This document shows, in pieces, positions 23,922 to 36,659 of a stretch of 64,000 bases of DNA. A program made the translations under genes and the position numbers. The number at the start of each line of letters is the position of its first letter. Positions within the stretch are counted from its first letter, which is position 1. Origin of the DNA: Pseudophaeomoniella oleicola (lineage: Eukaryota; Ascomycota; Eurotiomycetes; Phaeomoniellales; Phaeomoniellaceae); NCBI GenBank assembly GCA_003868215.1, contig QWDQ01000014.1, forward strand, positions 248,001-312,000, in the 5' to 3' direction. The notes under the pieces are model-generated. The model did not search any database, was not told the DNA's origin, and saw only the letters and a program-made list of their open reading frames with translations.

Positions 23922-25487
23922 AATTGGTGTATAAGATACATGGCGTTCTCTGTGGGAAAGGAGGGGGGGGGCTTTTTCTTCGCTTATAGCATGCATGGCA
24001 AAGGCGTCAAGGGACAAGGGACGGCGTGCAGATAACGTTACTTTGTCGGCCATCTGTATCTAAGCTGGGTGGGGCTCACATGAATCAGGGTGACAAAAAC
24101 GGGCGGCTTCTAACACACGTTATCTACAATACCCTCTTTGTGAAATATCATTTAACCATGTTTCCGATACTTTCAAAGGTTGATCCAGGAACCAGTAATC
24201 TGTGTCGATGAGGTAAGATCCATAGCGACTCCACCGAGTCTATGTATCTGCAGCAGTGGCATTACTACCCATCTAAGGACACGAGTAGGTACTTGATTGA
24301 AAGTGATAGACCGTCAACGTACAAAACAAACAGCCGTTTAATCATGGCAAATGGATACAGTAATGCAGGTAGGTACCCCGTCAGCATTGGTCGGTGGATG
24401 TGAATCCAGATTCCTGGTACTACGTAGTATGCTTCAAAGGGCGTTCATTGTCCAGTCTCATGGACCCAAGGCATAACAACACAAGATACAGGTAAGGGCA
24501 TAGGTAAGGTAAGGAGAGACGCATCCGAGTTCATAGATATTTACCGGAAACGGAACATTCTCGTGTTCTTGTTCCGGCGGTCTAAACTGATTAATTAGGT
24601 AAGTTAAGTTACCTAAGATAACAACAGGTGATTCTAGTTCTAGTTCTTAGTCTTGGGGTCTAGGCTCTCTAGGCCCCATTGTAGCTTGCTCCATTTCCAA
24701 TTAGAATTTTGTTTTTTTTAGGGGGGGCGGAGGGGGAAAGGCAATAATTATTACTGGGGAAGACAAGGACTCAGCCGTAACCCCCCGGAGAGGGAATTTG
24801 ACGTCAGGGTAATATTGTCCTATTTCCAAACAAAAAGATGTGGTACCGCCACATGCATGCAGTCAGTCTGATAATGCTATCAACGAAATCAATAGGTGGA
24901 TGGATGGAATGTCGGCGCGCCTTGTGCTACTGAAGACTTCCCGAGTACAAACAAAGAGACAGAGAGACAAGGACGAAGACGGAGACGGAGACGGAGACAG
25001 CATGAATAAGAAGAAAGAGATCAAAGAAACAAGTAAGCAAGTAGGTCGAGAGATATAGTCTCGAAAGGTTCGCCCTGCTTCTACTGTTGCTGTTACTGTT
25101 GCTGTTGCTCAGACTGTTGAGCCTCGACTTTGGATCAACACATCAATCTTCATTCCAGAACACAATTTGCGAACGAGACAACCGGGGACTCTCTGCATTT
25201 CGATAAGCACGTGTGCATTCCTCTGCGCCGTTGATTGATTCCAGAAGGAGTCAAATTGTCTGAACAGGGACTGTGCCAGTGAACAACCACACCTCGAGAA
25301 GACAGCTGTGTATACACTTTGCACCCAGTGCATATTGCAAGTGCATCCACCATTTCCGGATATCGACTGCAGTGACGACGGCGACGACTACAACAACGTC
25401 ATCAAACGCGACCTCTCATTTCTTTTCCAGACGCCATTCTCGTTATCTGCTGAGAGTACCTTGACAGCAATACTGTAACTAAATTCG
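23922..25487. other. intergenic, promoter region of the cAMP phosphodiesterase
   Basis: About 1.6 kb with homopolymer tracts (G8 near 23964, T8G7 near 24712-24728), a GAGACG hexamer run at about 24976-25000, a TGTTGC-type repeat at about 25080-25112, and the palindrome TACTACGTAGTA at 24418-24429. No gene was recognised. Confidence 0.5.
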
Positions 25488-27467
25488 ATGAGGAACTCCG
25501 GTGCAGACAGAAAACGCTCCAAGTCGCGCGGTGGCGCTAGTGGACGCGGTAGTGGTGTGGTAGTAGATGGACTCGATCGCCAGAAGTCGGATGCCGCGTT
25601 TCAGGTGATTGTCTTGGTGAGTAACCCTTCGCTCTCGAGTGATGCCATCGTCTTGAGTTTAAGTTCTCCCCGGAGCAACGAAGAATGAAAGAGAGCAATT
25701 GAGAGACATGTCTTGAATCGTTGTTTGTTGTTCATGTGTCTCGCTCATGGTTCCGGGCGGTCATATATGATATTTGCCCTGTTTGGTATTTTTGTCTTTG
25801 TTTGCTTGCATTGCACATGTCTCACCTCCGAATACAGCTAATGTCCCTATCCGTAGGGTTCGACCGGAGGACCTCGAGAAGACAATATTACCGGTCTTTT
25901 GGTCAGGTCGACGTATGCGGATTGGGCCAAAGGTTCCATTGTCGCTGTCGATGCTGGATCCCATCTGGCGAGCATAATAAGGATCCTAGAGGAGCAATTA
26001 CCACCGTCAAGCGAAACGATACCTCCCAAGGGCCACGAGTCTGTACTCCAGGATGGCCCTTTCGCTGGGCTGAAAGTCCCTCACATTTCGGCCAAGGCCA
26101 ATGGACTGCACATTTTTCGCGAACTTGTGCATTCGTTCCTTATTACTCATCCTCATCTCGACCACCTGTCTGGCCTTGGTATCAATACTCCAGCGCTCGA
26201 ATATGGACGTGAGGCGAAAGCCATCGTTGCATTACCAAATGTGATCGAAGCGATCAAAACGCATATCTTCAATGACTTGATCTGGCCCAATTTGTCCGAT
26301 GAGAACGAAGGGGTGGGTTTCGTGACTTATCGTCGTCTCATCGAAGGTGGAAATCCTCGACTCGGATCCGGCGAAGGAAGAGGTTACGTTAGTGTCTGCA
26401 ACGGCTTACTCACGAAATGCTGGTCGGTAACACACGGCAAGTGTAAGAAATCCGGCATTATCGGCAGTGGGCATCAACATTCTGCGAGCTTTGATGGCTT
26501 CCCATTTGGTGGGCCTCGCCGTCCATCTCGCACATCCGATGATCAGACTTACTACGGCTCAATGACGAACCAAGTCGCCGTCGATGATGGATACCGCATG
26601 TCGTCAAGGCCAAGTATGCCCGCTACTCCAGCTGGTGCTGGTGCTGGCGGGGCAGCGTTCACTCCTGTTGATCCAAACTTCACCGGTGTCGAGTCATCTG
26701 CATTCTTCCTTCGCAATGAAACCGACGGGAGTGAGATTATAGTCTTCGGCGATGTTGAGCCGGACTCTGTTTCGATTAACCCTCGAAACTACCTTGTCTG
26801 GGAAGATGCAGCTCACAAGTTCGTTTGTGGGTCTCTAAAAGCGATTTTCATTGAATGTTCGTACGACGACTCGGTCCGTGACTCGGATCTATACGGTCAT
26901 CTCTGTCCACGACATCTAGTTGCCGAGCTTCGAACCCTTGCCCTGAAAGTGATGGCAATCAGAGCCCACATTGCGGCAACGACAGTTGCTGGTGCCCAAT
27001 CCGAGGGTACATCTCCAACATCTCCAGGCATGTCGATGAAGAAACGCAAGAGAACATCTGATGTACTCAACCGACGCGATGGTGTTGCCATATCCACCGC
27101 TCCACCATCTCCAAACTTCCCTCCATCATCTCGAAACAACAACAGCGGCAGCAGCTTCCCACCACCGCAACCCTCTCATCGCTCCAAATCCGTTTCCTCC
27201 CGCGCCCCATACCCCTCAAGTCCCAGCTTCTTTCCCGACCCCCAACCCCCCCCTGTTGCAACAACCACAACGACCGACACCATCATCCCCCTCCCCAACA
27301 ACCCCCTCCAAAACCTCAAGGTCTACATCATCCACGTCAAAGACACGATGATGGACGGTCCGGATATCCGCGACGTGATCGTGGGCCAGTTGCGCGAGTT
27401 GGGAGAGGAAGTCGGCTTGGGCTGTGAGTTTGAGGTCACGAGGTGTGGGCAGGCGATTTGGCTTTGA
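25488..27467 (+). CDS. PDE1: class II (low-affinity) cAMP phosphodiesterase, PDE1 type
   Basis: Two exons (25488-25616 and 25857-27467) joined across a 240-nt intron give 579 residues. The spliced junction reads QVIVL-GSTGGPREDNITG, the conserved start of class II phosphodiesterases. The metal-binding signature HPHLDHLSG is intact, and further conserved blocks include FGDVEPDSV and LKAIFIECSYDDSVRD. The enzyme hydrolyses cyclic AMP to AMP in the cytosol and lowers PKA signalling. The first 35 residues are basic and Ser/Gly-rich, and a low-complexity Pro/Ser/Thr insert of about 90 residues precedes the conserved C-terminal strand LKVYIIHVKDTMMDGPDI; both are probably disordered. The intron is unusually long for this window. 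It lies about 4 kb downstream of a Munc13/Git1-like gene, another family linked to cAMP in fission yeast. Confidence 0.92.
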
Positions 27468-27978
27468 TTTAAAAAAAGCCCCCCCCAGAAGGAGAGAGAG
27501 AGAGAGAGGGAGAAGGAAGAGAGATGCAAAGGGAAGGGAAAAGGGGAAAAGGGAGGGAATTTAGTTAGTAGTTATACGGTTTTGAATTGAATAGAAGGGG
27601 AAAAAAGAGTACCTAGTCGACTTTTTTTGGTTTCTAGTCTTTTATAAAACACCACCTAATAACCTGAGTAAGATACCTAAGTACCTAGGTATGTAGGTAG
27701 CTACTGTACTTCCCTTCCCGTATTGTTTCTTTCCGTTCATTCCAATGTTCTCGTTCTATACCTACCTTAATTTACCTATGGGAGAGACATATGTTAGAAA
27801 AGAAAAAGAAGTAGAGGGAGAGGGATCAAGTAGCTATGGTGCGCTGTGGTGTACTTACCTTTTACTATATATACCTATCAACTTTTTTTTTTTGAGATAT
27901 ATTATATTTTCTCCTCTGGTTTGAGGCTGAGTTGAGTGAACGATGGCTAAATTACATTTTCCAATCGAATTGAACTTT
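27468..27978. other. convergent intergenic region, PDE1 / alpha-glucosidase
   Basis: The 3' flanks of two convergent genes. It is A/T-rich, with a GA-rich tract at about 27490-27560, a TACCTAGGTA copy at 27682-27691 and a T10 run near 27882-27893. Confidence 0.5.
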
Positions 27979-30900
27979 TCACCACCCAAACGTCCAGTCC
28001 CCCTGCATCCAAACCCCTCCTCCTCCTTCTCTCGTAAGTCCTTCCAACCCGCTCACGCTCAATGTTTGTGTTGACGCGTTGTATACGGATACCACACCGC
28101 CTCCAGTACCACCACTATCAGTAGTAGTAGTAATAGGTACAGGTGTATTATTAAACATCAACTGACCAGCAGGCGCAGATTTCAGACCAAGCACAGTGAT
28201 ATTCGCGAGCGGATTCGTATCGCCCGCGTAGAGGCCTGTGATTGATGTGGTGAGAGTGGAATTCGTGACGGAGAACGAGATGGATTTTGATGATGACGGG
28301 ACCAGGGATTCGCCGTCGTCGAGGTATAGGGAGCCATAGGCGGTCGTGGAGGTGACGTCGAGGGCGATGAGGAGGGACCAAGGGGTAAGGCGGGCGGCGC
28401 GCGTGGTTGGGGCGAGGGATTGGGTCGCGAGGATGGTGTTGCCGCGGATGTGGACGGGGATGTGGCCGAGGGGGGCGGGGAGGGTGATGTTTTTGTCGTC
28501 GGACGCAGAAGGGACAGGGAGAGGAGTGTGGGTGTACCAGTCGTAGTAGATGTCGGTGCCTTCGGCGAGGCCGGGGAAGACGCCGGACACGTTCGTGGCG
28601 CCTTGGACGAGCACGGGGGTGACGAGGATGGCGTCGCCGAGGAAGAATTGGCGGTCGGCCGATGCGAGGGAAGGGTCGTGCGGGAAGTTCCAGGCCAGGG
28701 CGCGCATCACGGTCGAGCCGGTCGTGTGGGCTTGGTGGAACAGCGTGTAGATGTACGGGAGGAGGGCAAAGCGGACGGCCATGGCGGATTTGGTCGCGTC
28801 GATGACCGAGGCCCATCGGTAGGCTTCTTGCGGGTGGGTCGAGAGTTCGTTGTGGTTTCGATAGAACGGAAAGAAGGCGCTGAGCTGCATCCATCGGTTG
28901 CAGAGCTCTTCATCGCTGTTGCCGTTGAAGCCGCATGTGTCGACGCCGAACATGGGGATCCCGAAGAGCGAGAACGAGAGGGCTTGCGGGATCGAGAAAA
29001 ACATGTAATACCACTTGCTGGCGTTGTCGCCGCCCCAGTGACCGGCGTAGACACCAGATCCCGCAAACGTCGATCGCCCGATGATGAACGGGCGTTTCCC
29101 GGCTGAGATGGCGAGGAGGGCGTTGTATGTTGCTCTGATGATGCCGTGGCCGAACAGGTTGTGCACGTCGTACTCCAAAGTGCCATCGTGGTGAGTCGCG
29201 TTTGGTGCGACTGCATGGACACCCAGATCTCCTTGCACGTTGTTGATAACATACGGAGGATGATCGACATTTCTGGTTGACGTGGGAGTCGTCCGTAGAT
29301 ACGAAGTGCTTGTGCTCATACTGCTGCTACCAGAGGTTGAACCTGCAGCTATAGCAGAAGCCGACGATTGACTGGCTGAAGCGGCCGATACGGACGAAGC
29401 CTCGGTGGCATTGGTGAGGTTAAATCCTTCCGGGTAATCGTAGATGATGTTCAATGCTGCAGATCTTGTCAATGACCGTCATGGCACACTAATGTCATTA
29501 TGAGGACATCAGGAGGACACGCCACTCACGTTCTCCTGGAAGAGAAAATCCAGGGTGGACGGGGTTGAGAGACAGGTTTCCGGATCCGCAGCTACCGACA
29601 CAGAACGACGACACTGAATCACCATGGTATTAGCCGTTGATGCCTGCTGTTCCAGCCTCGAACAGTCTGGCGTCCTTACCTTCTGACATATCTAGCCACG
29701 CCCCATCGAAAGCTATCTTGTTGTGCCATTCAACCATCTCATTAATCCACCTATTGGCCTTGATTAGAGACAAGAACGTTTCTCACTGTGAAGATCTCCA
29801 TACCATGACTCGGTGTTGTTGGCAAGCCAATCTGGGAAAACGGTATAGCCGGGCCAGACTTCTCCGATATACAGACTACCATCAGGATTGAGCAAGAACG
29901 CGTTGCTCTCGTTACCGTTTGTGAACGTAGGATAGCTATCAGATGCGTTCAAGGGGTTGGGGATGTAGATGGCTGAGTTCAGGTCAGAAACGACATCTGT
30001 CCGGCACACAAGGGAACAACCATACCAGAATCTATTATGGGAGTATAGTACTGGCCGTTCGCGTGTAAGCGGGAGAGGAATTCCTGTCCCGTAGTATAAT
30101 TGTACCTGTCGTACAATATTAGGTCAACGTCTTATCGTCATGAGCCAAACAATGACGGAAGGAGCATTACCTGACGGGATCGTTTTCGAAATCTCGATAG
30201 AAATGCATGTAGTCTACTAGTCGTCAGCAGGCCTTACTAGTGCGACCGTCGCCAGTTAATGTACCAATATCAGTCCAGATGTGTTCCAGGGGAATACCAA
30301 ATTTTGCGTAATTGTCCACGACCTCCTCCACCTCGGACCAGTTGGCGTAGCCCCATTTGCATTGGTGGAAGCCAAACGTGTGGTATGCTTGCATTGCCGG
30401 TAGGCCGATAACGTCGAGGTATTGAGCGGTGACTTCGGGTTGATTTGGGCCGGAGAAGAAATATAGGTCTATACTCCCTCCAAGAGTTCTCCATGTAATG
30501 TTGGACGGTCGGAGAAGGATTTCCTGGGCGTGCGCATTGCGAAGGTAACCCCCATGAGAGTATGAACGATACTCGCCATCATATGCCGCCGTCGAATTGC
30601 TGGTGATCAGATGTTGGTTGCCTTCACTGTCGACCTCGTAGTAGCGTGTATCAAGAAAAAACGGGTGCGAGCCATAGATATTATAGTCAATCGGGTCTGT
30701 GAAACATCATCAGCTGATACATCCTCCGCGAGAACCTTGTCAGCATACCCCCAATGTCTGCGGCGAACATTGTCTTTGTGAAATTATTACCCAGTCTGAC
30801 TCCATGAATAGTCTCACCGAGACCGTAGAGATTGTAGTTCTCAGGTAGTGATGAGACAAACTCTATGAACTGGTTCTCGTAGACCAACTTTGTGTCTGCC

Positions 30901-31554
30901 GTAGAAAACAAGATTGCCCCCGTGCTTGCACGGGTCACATTGAAGTTGAAGCTTGGATCATTGCTCCAGGAAAACGTAAGATCATTTACTGTCTGATTGC
31001 CTCCCTCCATCTTAGGAGCAGGTACAAGGTATTCAGGGAGGGTGAACCAGCTTGTGTTGGTAGGTCCGAGAAAGGTTGGAACGATTGAAATGTGTAGCCG
31101 CTCTGCAGTCTGATACTCGACTGTCAATTTCAGGCTATCGATATCGATGCCATATACATTGCAAGCCTTTCCGGCCAGGAGAAGCTCTGCGGTCAATCCA
31201 GTGGGCGAAGCTTGCACATTCGCTGCCTTGTATCCAGGACATACTGATTGCGGGTCAACAGCTTCAGGGTCCTGTATGTTAGGTATCAAGGTTGCACCAA
31301 GGTCTGCACTGGCAGGAACGGTGAAGACAGGACGATATGACGTTGACGTGCCGGTGGGTGTAGACGTAGATCCGCCATATGCCGGAGCCTACGAGTTTGG
31401 CTTAGTAAGTACACCGGTGGAGTGATCCCGGATAACAACGTACACTCGTCCTGCCTGGTAATGTTGTGCTTCCACTTACTGTCGGGGAAGATTGGCTATG
31501 CACCGCTCCTGGCATAAGTAGAAACAGGCTCCTCAGCCACTTCACAGGCACCAT
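27979..31554 (-). CDS. secreted GH31 alpha-glucosidase
   Basis: Nine exons on the minus strand (31554-31444, 31388-30749, 30696-30265, 30213-30171, 30105-30026, 29972-29804, 29750-29680, 29613-29530, 29456-27979) join in phase to 1035 residues. A signal peptide (MVPVKWLRSLFLLMPGAVHS) leads into a Ser/Thr-rich linker, the galactose-mutarotase-like N-domain and the GH31 barrel. The catalytic nucleophile is the Asp of WLDMSE and the acid/base Asp lies in GHWGGDN. GFHQCKWGYANW and PMFGVDTCGFNGNSDEELC are also typical. The protein would release glucose from maltose and starch ends outside the cell. A Ser-rich loop after residue 555 resembles the linker in Aspergillus AgdA, which is processed into two chains. 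Introns are 51-73 nt, and exon 4 is only 43 nt. Confidence 0.94.
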
Positions 31555-33117
31555 GACGCCGAGCAGTTGGTATCGGTCACGGTCAGGATGACATGCAACT
31601 GCAAACACTATCGAGAGAGGATGGAGGGGGAAAAGTCGATCCTGAAAAGGCGAAGAGCAAATATCAAGAGTCCAGAAGACGCAGAGATCCAGAACAAAAG
31701 CAAAGGACAGAAGAAGAGAGATGCGTTCCATCTTGTATCATTCGAGTCGGTCAGCCCACCTGAGCAACACGAGCAAATCCTCACGAGTCACCAACCCCGC
31801 CCCATCGAGGTCGAGCGTCATCGACGTTCCGACCTTTCATGCAGGGATCGTTACATGAGCGGCATTGTATAGAAGGCGGAGAATGGTTTCTAGAAGGATA
31901 AGTTCGTGATATGGTGGTATTGGTTCATGCAGTAGCACGAGTACTAGCGAGGCTAGCAAATGTCGCCTACACGATCAACGAGAATTATGGCCTGACGTTA
32001 TCGAGCCAATGCATCGAGACATTTTCCAAGAAGATATGTGCTTGGCTTTTGCAGAGGTAGAGTGGTTTGAACCGGCCGTATAGGAAAGCAGAGATCTGAT
32101 AAAGGATCCGGTAAGGCAAGGAAACGAGGAGAGAGCTCGTGATAGCTGTTCAGGACCATGGCCCGTCAACCCTGAACTTGCCCTCTCTTGTTTTCAGCAT
32201 TATTCCACCGGAAGTACAGGACCCAGAGGAAAGACAATGGTTCGACGAGCTTCCGCAAGGTTTGAAGTCTAGTGCGGGGTATGAAAGACCGTTGAGGGAT
32301 TGTGGCATGTACCCATGTCATAACAACAATCGAACTTCCCGTGTTCTCCATATCCCTTCTTCCCCGCGAGCCCGTACTAACCGACCTCCTTTACTGCACG
32401 AGGTACGTAGTAACATACCGTAGTAGTAGTATGGCAGTCAGTAGGTGCATATCATACCTCACTCTGCAGAATAGTACGTAATTAGTACAATGCCACGATC
32501 AGCGAGACGTGGGGTTCTTACCGCCTCCGGATTCCATTGTCCTGTGACTTTGGAATGAATCGGATCGGGGTGTCCCGTGCTGGATCCAAACTCAGTCGCT
32601 GACAATAACCCGACGACGGCTTTTGGTGAGGCATTTCCCCCTTGCTTCATAACGTAGCAGTCCCTCACTGGCCTACTCTGAGTGCCCACGCGTGACACGA
32701 GTATTTCCTACATAACGCCCAAATGTCCCTCATCCTGCACCGGGTAAGCAGAGAAGCCATTGAGAGTACAACTGTTTGGGTGGTTCACCAATTGGGTATT
32801 AAATTTTGCTGCCTGGACGAAGAGGAACTCATGTATGTAGAAAGCCGCCCGGTCCAAACATGATCCCTCAGCGTCAAACACGCTAAGGCAAACTATCTGC
32901 ACAACCATAGGGGGTATGAAGAGTGGATTAAAAGATAACATGCTCATATGTGCGCTCAAAAGAAAATGTAAACACGGCGCAAGCAAGCAGAGGTAAGCTG
33001 CGGTGAGCAATCCGCTAGCCAGCTCGTTCTTCCAATACCGATCCCTGCGGTAAGGCTCACGGTCGCCAGTTTGAACATAGGAGATTCATACAAATCAAAT
33101 GCAGCAATTTAAAACTT
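31555..33117. other. intergenic, no gene seen
   Basis: About 1.6 kb upstream of the glucosidase and downstream of the kinase. It contains the glucosidase promoter and mixed-composition DNA. Small frames on both strands have no family features. Confidence 0.5.
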
Positions 33118-36100
33118 CTATTCGCCCGCTCTTGCTTTACCTCGTCGTCTAAAAAAGTCCATCACTTTCCGGGCCGCCCCAGAGCTACCTTCATGGTGAC
33201 CTGGTCCGGCCTCGTAGTCGTAAGCGTCGGCAAACTTGCGTGGTTTCTGGAGTACGCTAGGTTTGCCCCGGCCTTGCTGCATCGACGCCCGACCAGGAAG
33301 CTCGTCATAGCTGTTGAAGCCTTCTGGGTAGGTAGGTCGATGAGTTGCTGCCGAGTGATTTGCGGACGGTGGCGATGTGTTCGCCTGTGGGTAAGTTCTT
33401 TCAGCACTTCCACTTCCAGGATACACCCCAGTTCCTCCGTAGACGTCGTCAGAGGCCTGCTGTGGCTGATTTAATGTACCATAAGCCTGCGGATTGCGGG
33501 ATGAAAAGTTACCTCTGGTCTGGTATTGCGAGGGTTCATTTTGACCGTCGGTCCCGAGAGGCATACTGTCATCGGTGGCATAACTTGGCATTCGACCTTG
33601 CGGCCCTGTGGCTGGACGCGCGCGACCTGGTGGTGTTTGCTGGAACTCGCTTCCTTGGGATGTTGGAGGCTCATCGTTTTGACTCCCGCCACTAGATAAT
33701 CCTCTGAAAGAAAATGACGTTGGAATAAAGGAGTATCTACGTGGCCTCTCTTCTTGTGACTCTAGATCCACACTTTTCTTTTTACCAAACCCAAAGGAAA
33801 CAGACCGCTTGGAGTCAATTGATGTCCTTGAAGGTTCATTCCCATACGATTCCTTCATTGATGTAGGAGGATACTTCTTATCCCGTTTTGGCCGCCCTGC
33901 GTCGCTCTGTTGCTTCTTGGTCGAGTTGGAACGCCCAAACAATCTCTCACCGAGACCACTTAAGGTGCTAGATCTTCTGTGGCCTTTGGGTTGTGGTACA
34001 GGTTGAGTCTCATTATATCTTCCTGGCAGTTGCTGTGTCTCCGAACGTGGTATGGTCTCTGACTGTTGTTGTCTTTGTTGTGGTGCAGGCCCAGGTATGT
34101 TGTACGCTCTCGATGCCTTACTCGTCGGCTGAGTGACTCTGCCCTGTGCTGGAGTAGCAGTGACGGTTGGTGCGACTGGTTGTCCATATGAACCCCGTGA
34201 AGGCAGTCTTGCTCCACTGGTTGAAGTCATCGATCCGCCAGTGCTGGGACGTGTGGCTGCTGAGTGTACTGACGGGATTCCAAACGCGGCCGATGAGTCC
34301 GAAACAGAACGTGGGACATCTCTACCTGGGCGTACAGGCGGAGGCATCTGTTGTGAAGTCTGTGGGTACTCGGAGGTACCTCTGGTAGACTGTGATACGA
34401 CAGGTTCCACGGGTAAGGGCTTCGATCGAGAAGTTTCAGCGGTTGTGTAACTGTCCGCTCTAGATCGGCTAGGGACCGCTGATGTTGATGCTGCTGCTGT
34501 CTCCCCTCTCGTAGTTTGTGACTGTGGCGCAACATACTCGACTTGAACCGTTCGGCGCTTCGTATCGCGCGGCGGCTTGTCGACATCCTTCGACTCTTCT
34601 TGCACGAGCTTGCCTTGTGTGTGGTTAAGTCCACCAACCGGTGATGTCGCGGTAGCCGCACGTGCCTTTGTTGGCTCTCTGACAGACGCACTGCGCGTGA
34701 GTTGCGGTGCTTCTTGCGATTCTTCTGCCGAGCTTGTCAGTGAAGGGTAATTAGTCCAGGTTCCGGCGGACTTACCAGCAGGCACAGTACTGTTGGCGAT
34801 ATCCGATATGTTCGTTGTACTACTTGTGATATTGGATACCACATGGTGATATTCGCTCAGCCAACTATGCCTGGCAACTTCGAACAGGTCGGCTCGTTTC
34901 CGCGGGTCTGGTACTAGTATCCTTCTAAGGAGATCGCGAGCATGCGGCGTAACGTATTCCGGGAACGTTAAAGGCGTTGTGGTTATGTATTTGTAGAGCA
35001 GATTGATGTTGTCACCTTCAGGATTTGCCGGATCGTCATCGAAAGGAAGATAGCCCGCAAGCATTGCATACTAGAAACCATTGTTAGCATGTTACAATGT
35101 CTGGTAGAGATATCCCTTACCAGAATGACACCGCAACTCCAGACATCCACCTTACGACCGGTGTAGAGAGAATCGCTCACAACTAACTCAGGAGCCGCGT
35201 AGCATGGACTGCCACAGCTTGTTTGCATGAGATCACCACGGCGGAATCCTCTCTCATCTAGCCGGTCCAAACGTAGTTTCCGGACGAAATCTTTATTTGA
35301 CAGGTTATATTCAAGATCCTCGCTTAATTGATCTTTAGGGTCGAACGTATTAGCAAACCCAAAGTCGGTGATGATAATATTCTTGTTGCGGTCAAGGAGT
35401 AAATTCTCGAGCTTGAGGTCGCGATGGACGATGCCTTTCTTGTGGAGGTACCCGACACCTGAAACGAGCTGAGCGAACAACCTGCGCGCAGCAGGGTCTT
35501 TCAGGTAGCGATGATTCAAAATGTAATCAAATAATTCACCTCCTGAAGCATATTCAAGGATGATACCGATATGTCGGTCAGTCTCAACCATCTCATGCAA
35601 ACGGACGATGTTTGGGTGAGAAAGCTCCCGGAGAATGGCAATCTCACGATAAATCTTTGGAAGACGGTTGGGATTTGTGGCCACTGTCTCTCTTCGAATC
35701 AGCTTGATAGCAACCTGTACTGTCCCGTCTCGCTTCCACCCGAGCTTGACCTTACCAAACTCCCCTTCACCAAGAGTCTGGCCGAGAACATAATCTCCAA
35801 ACTTGACATCTTTTCGTCGTGGATTTGAACTAGAAAATTCTTGTCTTCGTTGTGTTCCCGAGCGGCCATCTTCTACACCCTCGACACTCACCACGCCGAC
35901 CTCGGACGTCGACGGCACATCCATGCGCGGAGGAGAAGGTTGAGCTTCTGCCATTCTCTCCTTTTCCCTCTGAAGGTCTACAGCAGGATCCGAGACTGCA
36001 ACCCGGTTGATCACTTCGCTCATTTCCCGCTCCAGAGGAGGTGGTACAGCACTTTGTACATCCTCGTAGCCACGTCTTCTCCTGTCCCGCGGTACATCGA

Positions 36101-36659
36101 CAGTCGGTGCGGCGACGTCATCCCTGTAGCGCGCATCGTTTTGCGACCGTTGTGCGAGTTCCATTTGTTCAAGCATCTCGGCCATTTGATCGTCGTCATC
36201 GTAACGTCGCCTCCCGCTGCTTCGGGTTTGTGGAGACACACTAGAAGATACTGGTGCAGCAGCATGGGTATACTGTTGCGACGATGTAGTTCTTGGCGGC
36301 ACAATCGGCGGCCCGTCATACTGATCCGCTGCCACCGCTCTGGTGCGTGAAGATGACGGTGCGGACGTGGGCGTCTGAGGAGATGATGTCGACTTGGGAT
36401 GATGTTGAGTCCGCGGGGTTACCACGGATGAGGGATTTGAAGAGGCTGGTGAATGGTATTGTTGGGTTGGAAGTGGCGATGTATCTGTCGCGCTGCGTGC
36501 ATGACGTTTTGACTGTGACGGGCTTGGAGATTGGCCATAGTAGGCTTCGCGACTTTGAGGTGATTGCTGATTAAAACTCCGTGTACTAGCTGTAGTGGCA
36601 TATGGTGACGATGACGATGGCTGACTGCGGGGCGCCGTCTGCATAGCAGCCGATGACAT
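33118..36659 (-). CDS. Kin4/Ppk1-like serine/threonine kinase
   Basis: Two exons (36659-35121 and 35070-33118, 50-nt intron inside the kinase domain) encode 1163 residues. A disordered Ser/Gln/Pro-rich N-terminus of about 285 residues precedes the kinase domain (287-591). It has the glycine loop GEGEFGKV, Lys in VAIKLIRR, the catalytic loop HRDLKLENLL, DFGFANTF and SCGSPCYAAPE. The activation segment holds a roughly 30-residue insertion between DFG and APE, a hallmark of the Kin4 group (yeast Kin4 and Frk1, fission yeast Ppk1, Aspergillus KfsA). The C-terminal 570 residues are low-complexity but end in a conserved basic stretch VMDFFRRRGKARAG. Kin4 kinases act in the spindle position checkpoint and septation control. 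The upstream frame stays open beyond the ATG, so an extra 5' exon cannot be excluded. Confidence 0.9.

Noticed and set aside
28420-29106. 228-codon plus-strand frame opposite the alpha-glucosidase
   Set aside because: It is antisense to conserved GH31 catalytic sequence in a GC-rich exon, and its Gly/Val/Asp/Arg-rich composition is that of a shadow frame.
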